Source: Nyssa sinensis
Lineage: Eukaryota > Streptophyta > Magnoliopsida > Cornales > Nyssaceae
Length of the DNA: 64,000 nucleotides
Assembly (NCBI GenBank): GCA_008638375.1
Contig: CM018046.1
Location: forward strand, 40,787,706 to 40,851,705
Direction: 5' to 3'
Part shown: positions 57,798 through 64,000 of the stretch, one piece after another
Position numbering within the stretch: the stretch's first letter is position 1
Layout: each line of letters starts with the position of its first letter
Notes under the pieces: generated by a model
What the model was told of the DNA's origin: nothing
The model's input: the letters and a program-made list of their open reading frames with translations, nothing else
The model's database searches: none
Program-made: the position numbers and the translations under genes

Positions 57798-58735
57798 TTG
57801 AAATTCTTTTTGGAGCAACGGGTGGTCACTCCTGAGCAACAAAAATGGGTCTCCAAACTACTGGGGTATGATTATGAAATTATATATCGTCCTGCCAAAA
57901 CTAATTTAGCTGTAGATGCACTATCCTGCATGCCCAGACAAGATATAATGTTGGGGACTTCAGAAGAATTATTAGTAGGCCACACTTTTAATTGTGGGCT
58001 GAGTTGAAACAAGCAAATACCACAGACCCTTACTTGGTGGATTTGCACCACAAGCTCCTGAATCAACCGGACCAACACCCCCACCTCAAGAATCGTGAGG
58101 GCTTGCTACTGTACAAAGACAAAATTGTGTTATATCCCTCTTCTCCCTTGCGAGAAACGTTACTCCAGGAATGTCACAATTCCAAAGTGGGAGGCCACTC
58201 GGGTATCTTGCGCACTTATAACAGAGTAAAGCAATCTTTTTTTTGGGAAGGTATGAAACATGATGTGCAGAGACATGTGGCCGTTTGTGATGAATGTCAA
58301 CGGAACAAATCAGAATCTTGCTCCCCAGCCGGTCTCTTACAACCCTTGTTAGTACCATCGCAGGTTTGGGAAGATATTTCCCTTGATTTTGTGGAAGGGT
58401 TACCCATATCAGACGGTAAGACCGTGGTCTTGATCGTGGTAAATCACTTCACCAAATATAGCCACTTTGTGGCGCTATCTCGTTCTTACATGGCTCGGAA
58501 GGTTGCCTTAATTTTTGTTGCTCAAATCGTTTGCCTCCATGGTATTCCTAAATCAATGGTAAGTGATCGGGATCCTGTGTTTATTAGCATATTTTGGAAG
58601 GAACTTTTTAAACTCCAAGGTACTCAATTGAAGATGAGTTCTATGTATCACCCTCAATCGGATGGCCAGACCAAGGTGGTCAATCGTTGTTTGAAGCAAT
58701 ACCTTCGCTGTCTCTACAACCAACATCCAAAATAA
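57798..58735 (+). pseudogene. gypsy RNase H end and integrase, catalytic Glu changed to Lys
   Basis: RNase H ends with LGYDYEIIYRPAKTNLAVDALS. Integrase starts with a zinc-finger region (HNSKVGGHSGILRTYNRVKQ, CDECQRNKS), then core motifs ISLDFVEGLP (first Asp), MVSDRDPVFIS (second Asp) and HPQSDGQTKVVNRCLKQYLR. The family has Glu after QSDGQT, and here it is Lys, so the DDE triad is broken in addition to frame breaks. Confidence 0.85.
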
Positions 58736-59444
58736 TGGTGTCAACATTTACCATGGGTGGAATACTGGTACAACATCGCCTTTCACCATTTTGTGGGTAC
58801 CACTCCATTCCATGCACTGTATGGATAGCCACCACCGTAATAGTGAATTATTTAGAGATTATTTCGGTGGTAGATGAGGTTGATAAAATTCTATGTGAAA
58901 GAGATGAGCTACTGCAATAATTGAAGGGTTATTTAGAAAAAACATGAAATCGGAAGAAGCAGATTGCGGATCAAAGACGACGTGATTGTGTGTTTGAGGT
59001 CGGTGACTAGGTTTTCATACGTCTGTAGCCCTATCACCAGTGCAGTGTTTTTCGCCGAGCCCATCAGAAGTTAGCAAGTCATTTTTTTAGGCCTTATCAG
59101 ATTGTAGAGCGGGTGAGACAGGTAACGTACCGATTGGCCCTTCTAGACACGGCCCGAATCCACCCAGTTTTTCATGTTTCATTGCTTAAGAAGAAAGTAG
59201 GTGATGTTTCTCGTATCACATCACATCTGTCGCCATTTTCCTAAACCAATGCACCACTGCTCCAACCTTAACCGGTTAGGGATTTTCGATGGGTAAAACG
59301 GGGCGCTCAGTGTGTGATAGAAGCTTTAGTGCAATAGAAGGCTATGTCTCCTAACGATGGCATGTGGGAAGAAGTGACGTGTCTCGCACAAAAATTTCTT
59401 GACTTCAACTTTGAGGACAAGGCTCGTGTTTCAGGAGGGGCAAT
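58736..59444 (+). pseudogene. gypsy integrase C-terminal region with chromodomain-like remnant
   Basis: The sense moves among frames. FEVGDWVFIR-like, then RAHQKLASHFF and RPYQIVERVRQVTYRLAL (GPY/F module), then HPVFHVSLLKKKVG and a Trp-containing tail near 59290-59400 resembling a chromodomain, which in chromoviruses guides integration. The G-rich polypurine-like GGAGGGGCAAT precedes the 3' LTR. Confidence 0.65.
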
Positions 59445-59799
59445 TGATAGGGACTCTACTTAGAAGAAGAGGATTAGGACTCCTAATCCTAGATATCATG
59501 AGTGATCCTATCAGTAGGCTAAGAATAAGGAAAGGAAGAGATGATTATCCTTATTTGATTACTAAGAGGAAAGGAAGAGATGATTATCTTTATTTGATTA
59601 CTAAGCATGTTTATCAAGTGCTGGAAGTACTGTTATTTAAGAGAGTCATCAGGTTAGGAAAAGAGGGGGGAAGTATTTTTGATCGACATTGTGGTGTAAC
59701 GGTTATTCCTACTGTAAGTGGAATATCATTAATATCATCTTTCATTTCATTGCTACCTTCATCCTTATTTCTCACATTTCTACCACAAAACCCTTAACA
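59445..59799 (+). repeat. 3' LTR of the Ty3-gypsy element
   Basis: 355 bp, matching the 5' LTR with about 27 differences, followed by TSD TATTT. Confidence 0.93.
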
Positions 59800-60718
59800 T
59801 ATTTGTTAACTAAATTTGGTTTCTAAGACCCAAGTGAAACTAAAAGGGGTTTCGAGCTGTGTAATTTATCTTAATTTTAAAAAGTAATGCTTATTATATA
59901 TACGATCTTGATTAATAGTGGAAACATGAGATTTAAAAGATGAGAAATTACTTAATGAAATGGTCAACCCACATCATTGTTCAATGTGGTATGATTGTTC
60001 TTCACAAATTCAAATTACTTTTGTGATTTTTGATTTTAAAAAAACACTGCCAAAGTCAGAAATTATTATTCTTTTACTTTTTTTGCCGACGAAAAGTGTA
60101 TCTAATTAAAAGAATAATTTACAAACAAACCCAATCTACTACTAGAGATCAACCATTTACTACCAACAAGTACAACTTATAATGAAAAATCAACATAATA
60201 TCACACACACACACACACACACTTACTTTGGGTTTGAGAAGATTCAAAACTATTACAACTCTTATAAAAAATGATACGAGATATTGCTCGAAGTTTTGGA
60301 AAGTAAGAAAGTATTAGTATAATGCTTAAGTATAACTTATATTTGGGTTAAGCTACCATTGGGCCAAGAGGCCCAACTTAATGACTCATGTTTCAACTCA
60401 CCAAAAAATTTGGTATGAATGGGTAAAGTTTCATATTGTCTGGCCTGGTATGATGCCCTATTTAAAAGGGGTGGGGTTATCAATATTATACAAAATATGT
60501 AGGTGCTTTGGGCCATAACCCAATTTGTGATTTACTAAGATAGTGGAAACAGAGGCCCAAAACTTACTCAGAGTGGACTGCCAAAGCTCACATATGAAAT
60601 TTTTATGATGTTTATGTGAAATGTTTGTTATGAGATTCTCTCTTACAAAGAGATTAAACTTGATAATAAAAAGCCCACTCTTTGCAATTATAGTCACAAA
60701 TCACAATACACAAAAGGG

Positions 60719-60725
<7 letters not shown>

Positions 60726-60775
<50 letters not shown>

Positions 60776-60806
60776 ACACACACACAGTCAGTGTGTCTCT
60801 GTGTGT
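60726..60806 (+). repeat. (CT)n-(CA)n-(GT)n microsatellite, copy B counterpart
   Basis: Homologous to 47393-47473 in copy A, with an expanded CT run and contracted CA and GT runs. Confidence 0.9.
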
Positions 60807-62388
60807 ATGTGGTGGGGGGCTAGGCCATACAGAAGGGTCGTTAGTGACATGTGGGTTGTCTCTACATGTCAAGTTTTTTTATCATTTGGGAATTGTCTTA
60901 GCTTGTTTTGTCAAAGTTCCTTTCCAAACTTGTTCTCTTTCTGGACTAGTCTTATTTGGAAACTTCCTTCTCTTTTCTCTATCAAAAAAATAAAAATAAA
61001 AATAAATAGATGTGACGGGGGATGCATAGCATTGGATGATACCATTTTTATTTTTATTTTTCTGGGATGCTTTATCACCATTTTGGCTAGTGGACTTGAA
61101 TAAAAGTTAATGCAGCCAAAAAAAATGTGACAAACCTAAGGAATAAGGCCCATGGAACATTGGATGCTCAATTCAAAAAGTTCTGTTTTAAATAAATTAT
61201 AGCGATAATATTATATTACATGTATTACAAACTTTCAAACGTACTGAATTCAAAAAGTTTAACATAACAAAATGGGTAGGTCTAGCTGATCGTTGACAAT
61301 TAGAGTTTAAAGGGTGAGTCTATCTGTCACGAGAAAAGAGATTTAATTTGATATACGTAAACTGACTCAAGATTCCCCTGACTAATCCATAAAATATATA
61401 TATATATATTAACATAACAAAATGGGTTCAACATTTGATTTTAATAGTTTTTTTTTTAATATTTCAAAGGGCATAGAATATTATTGCAAACACCTCAAAA
61501 TTTGTCTATCCCTTTTTTCATTGGTATGTATGTATATGTGTGTGTATGTGTATTTAGATTTGAAAGCATGTTAGTTTGAATTTTGAATGAATTATCTTAT
61601 AATTACAATTCAAATTTCAAAATTTTTACAAATTTGAATTCATGTGCTCTGTATATATTACAAATTACATAAGAAATTTTTTTATATAAACTTAGTCTAT
61701 GAAATGAACTAATCATAATTTGACATATGAATGAGTTGTCTAGCCCTATGATGATAAAAAAAAAAATATATATTTTGTTTAATTGACAAATCATAATTTA
61801 ATTGATTCATAAATTTAGTTTAAAGGGTGTGATTGACTGTTACGAAAAGAGAGACTTAATCTGATATGCGTAAGCTAACTCAAAATATTTCTAACTAATT
61901 CATAAAAAAAAGAAGTTCATAGACCGATCCATCAAAGAATTACTCAAATTATAATGCAATAGTGGGAAAAAGGTTCCTCCATTTGAAGCAAAAATATTAA
62001 ATATTATACATATTCTAATCAACCTATTTCGAGAAAATCTTAAAACTCTTGTCTGTCTAGGGAAAATTAGAATCAGTTATGTAGAATACAGATAAATTGA
62101 TTTTAATTTTTTGTTATTTGATAAGTATTTTTAAACAGTATATTTGTTCATGTCTGACCCTAAAAAATACTTTAAAATTTTAATAAAGTCAAATAAAAAA
62201 AATTAATTTTCTTAAAAATCAAAGAATTTTATAAAAATAATTCTGATCTAATCTAATTTAAAAAATACTTAAACAGCTCCTAAAAGGAGACCGCTTATTT
62301 TGTTTGTTTAAAAAAAAAATAAAGAAAAATAAGTGGTAGATTTTTTTTCTACATCTGCAATAATACAATATAGATATGGTTAAATATC

Positions 62389-62613
62389 GTCATCACCCCT
62401 TGTCACGTGATTATGCACGCGCGTTAACATCAGTCACGCTAACCTGACACTTGACGGAGGCAAATAAATAAAATAAAATAAAATAAACAATAAATTTTCC
62501 AAAAATGGACGCATAAGAGACTACGGCTAGAGTAGGCGGAGCGGGAATGTGGGACCTACCTCCACAAAAGAAAAGTTGAATGAAACGGTTACGATTTGAG
62601 TATGTCAGAATAA
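62389..62613. promoter_or_regulatory. Conserved GC-richer island with G-box, copy B
   Basis: Counterpart of 49430-49660: TTGTCACGTGAT, CACGCGCG and CTACGGCTAGAGTAGG retained, with about 7 differences in 220 bases by eye. Confidence 0.35.
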
Positions 62614-63173
62614 CGCCCGTCTGTCCCTCACTCTTTTTTTTTTTTTTTTGCCCTTTTCCTTTTAATTTTAATTTTTATTAAATCCATTTTTTTTTTTTTA
62701 AGTAAAAGTTACTTTTATTATCGTGAAAAGTTTTGGTGAGAAGTCTGAACTAAAGGAAAAAATAATTATTAGAAATTTATTTTTCAAGTTATTTTTTGTT
62801 ATATCATTTAAAAAAAAATTGTATACAAGAGTACAAGTATATGAAAAAGATGATAGTGATTCAGATATAATTTTTTAAAAATTTTGTAATTAATTTTTAA
62901 AAATTATAAAAATACATTTGGATATGATAATCTAAATCTTAAAAATTAAAATAAATAGTTTGTCAAACACGTATACCGCGTTTTGAAATTAAAAATTTGT
63001 TTTCAAAAACATAACCAAACATCTCTTTAGTATTGAAAGTTCTTTCTTAAATCAAAATTTTTGAAGAAGTTTTAAAAAGAAAAAAATATTCAGTAATATA
63101 ACAACACCACATGATTTAAAAATTATTTTTTTATACGATAGACTAGATGATATTAGAAATTTTTGTTGGAAAA

Positions 63174-63474
63174 AAATGGTCTTTTGAGCATTTAAATTAG
63201 CCATTTTTGAACTAAAATTAAAGTGGGCCCCACAAATTAAATTGAATGGGTCCACATGGAAATGTGTTCTCCTCCATGAAGAGATAAAGATTATATATTG
63301 GATTGCTCAAAACCATTAAGGAGTGAACGAGAAATTACTTCCAAACATCACCACTTGGAAATGGTAACTAAAGCTTGAAGCTTGTGCAAAAAGCTTGTGT
63401 CTCACATAGGATGGAAACAAGGCTTTTAAAGAGTATATATACACATACCTTGGAGTGGGGTTTGGGCCCCAAGG
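63174..63474 (+). mobile_element. LTR fragment homologous to 10521-10936
   Basis: Starts TGTTGGAAAAAAATGG, with a run of shared blocks through TTTGGGCCCCAAGG, where the homologue at 10.8 kb continues but this copy is cut off by the sequence starting TGTAATACCC. It represents the 5' part of the same LTR family. Confidence 0.6.
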
Positions 63475-64000
63475 TGTAATACCCTGACCCAAAATATCGG
63501 ATCATATGACACGTATTACGAGATTAAAGAAAATTAGTGTAAAAACATTTACACTCAAAGAGAATAATTAATAAATAAATAGATAAATAATTATTATATG
63601 AAATAATTAGTTTTAATTATAATAATATACTATATGTTTAATATGGTATGTATGTACATGAGAGCATGTATGCATGCAAGTATATATATGAAAATATGTA
63701 TGTGTGCATGTATGTATATAAATGAGGAAAATAAAGTTATGTATATATATATATATATATATTTAAAGTGTGTGAACAGTATGTGCAAGTGGGTGTGTGT
63801 GTCGGTTGTGGTGTGTGTGTGTGTCTCCATGTGTTAGTGTGTGTGTTATATTATATGTATATATATACAAAATATCTTGCAAAAATCAAAGAGAAAGCTG
63901 AAAAGAAAAAAAGTAAAATTTATGAGATGGGAGAGGGAGTTATTGAGAAGTGAAAGAAAGTGGCTGTGAGGTCATGAGGGAAGAGAGAGAAAGGAGAGAG
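63475..64000 (+). mobile_element. Possible start of another LTR, running off the window
   Basis: TGTAATACCCTGACCC is a typical opening of large plant LTRs and begins exactly where homology to the previous repeat stops. The rest of the window is simple sequence (TATG, TA and GT runs at 63640-63870) and purine-rich DNA. The other end lies outside the window. Confidence 0.35.

Larger units (their letters stand above)
54638..59799 (+). mobile_element. Ty3-gypsy (chromovirus-type) LTR retrotransposon, defective, target duplication TATTT
   Basis: LTRs at 54638-54992 and 59445-59799 are both 355 bp, start TGATAGGGACTC and end CCCTTAACA. About 27 differences by eye (7-8%) imply an older insertion than the copia at 10.9 kb. 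The TSD TATTT is at 54633-54637 and 59800-59804. The primer site TTGGTATCAGAG follows the 5' LTR. Domain order is gag, protease, RT, RNase H, integrase (the gypsy order), with a degenerate GPY/F-like and chromodomain-like C-terminus (RPYQIVERV, IHPVFHVSLLKKKVG). Many stops, and the catalytic residues of RT and integrase are altered. Confidence 0.95.
52440..63165. repeat. Segmental duplication, copy B, interrupted by insertions
   Basis: Homologous pieces of copy A lie at 52440-52568, 53902-54293 and 59911-63165 (with a local insertion near 62860-63030). They are interrupted by a 1.3-kb insert (52569-53901) and by 5.6 kb containing a gypsy element. The left end matches the sequence just 5' of the methyltransferase ATG, but the coding region itself is absent. 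Confidence 0.82.

Noticed and set aside
57992..58735. Treating the 247-aa integrase frame as a functional host gene
   Set aside because: It lies inside a gypsy element with both LTRs and TSD, and its catalytic Glu is replaced by Lys.
63634..63953. Cys/Val/Met-rich frames at the window end
   Set aside because: Generated by TATG, TA and GT simple repeats.
1..64000. Bacterial-type features: operons, ribosome binding sites, CRISPR arrays, attachment sites
   Set aside because: The window is plant nuclear DNA with spliced genes; the tandem repeats seen have no CRISPR-like spacing with unique spacers.

Overview
This is a plant nuclear window, almost certainly from a woody eudicot. It is AT-rich and has long GT-AG introns, many microsatellites, Ty1-copia and Ty3-gypsy LTR retrotransposons, tRNA-derived SINEs and dispersed repeats whose tails resemble TTACTTATCAAAA. 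The Fagales are possible, but the sequence alone does not settle this. Four protein-coding loci are supported. GOT1 (3218-7702, +) is a Golgi vesicle-transport membrane protein in six coding parts. A pectin methylesterase/invertase-inhibitor-like gene (8576-9167, -) is broken by one base. UPF1 (18448-42116, +), the RNA helicase of nonsense-mediated mRNA decay, is resolved here into 29 coding exons encoding about 1271 aa. A single-exon family-16 lysine methyltransferase (45388-46074, -) is intact.

Layout. 1-2.7 kb is AT-rich, with a Gly/Met-rich gene scrap and a nested tandem repeat. 2.8-7.9 kb is GOT1. 8.5-9.3 kb is the inhibitor gene. 10.5-16.45 kb is an LTR (probably solo) split by a complete Ty1-copia element (10937-15757, TSD TATCT). 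18-42.7 kb is UPF1; its introns hold SINEs, a non-autonomous hAT-like element with an exact 8-bp TSD (33889-34780) and a candidate 2.6-kb solo LTR (35274-37891). 43-45 kb is AT-rich, with degenerate repeats. 45.4-46.1 kb is the methyltransferase. From 46.1 kb to about 63.17 kb lies a direct segmental duplication. Copy A is 46.1-50.0 kb. Copy B is 52.44-63.17 kb and is interrupted by a TE-like insert and a complete but dead Ty3-gypsy chromovirus (54638-59799, TSD TATTT). A truncated copia remnant (LTR, degenerate primer-binding site, gag) sits between the copies. The window ends in a repeat related to the LTR at 10.5 kb, followed by what looks like the start of another LTR.

The genes do not form a functional cluster: secretory traffic, cell-wall enzyme inhibition, mRNA surveillance and protein methylation simply lie next to each other. 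The most striking feature is that GOT1, UPF1 (twice) and the inhibitor gene each need removal of one inserted base to restore a family-like protein. That suggests uncorrected insertion errors in the assembly, or decayed alleles, and should be resolved before any gene here is called functional or dead. No undescribed biological system was recognised. The most unusual points are the orphan copy of the methyltransferase 5' flank, the GOT1 intron whose retention (not splicing) keeps the reading frame, and the insertion load in UPF1 intron 20.
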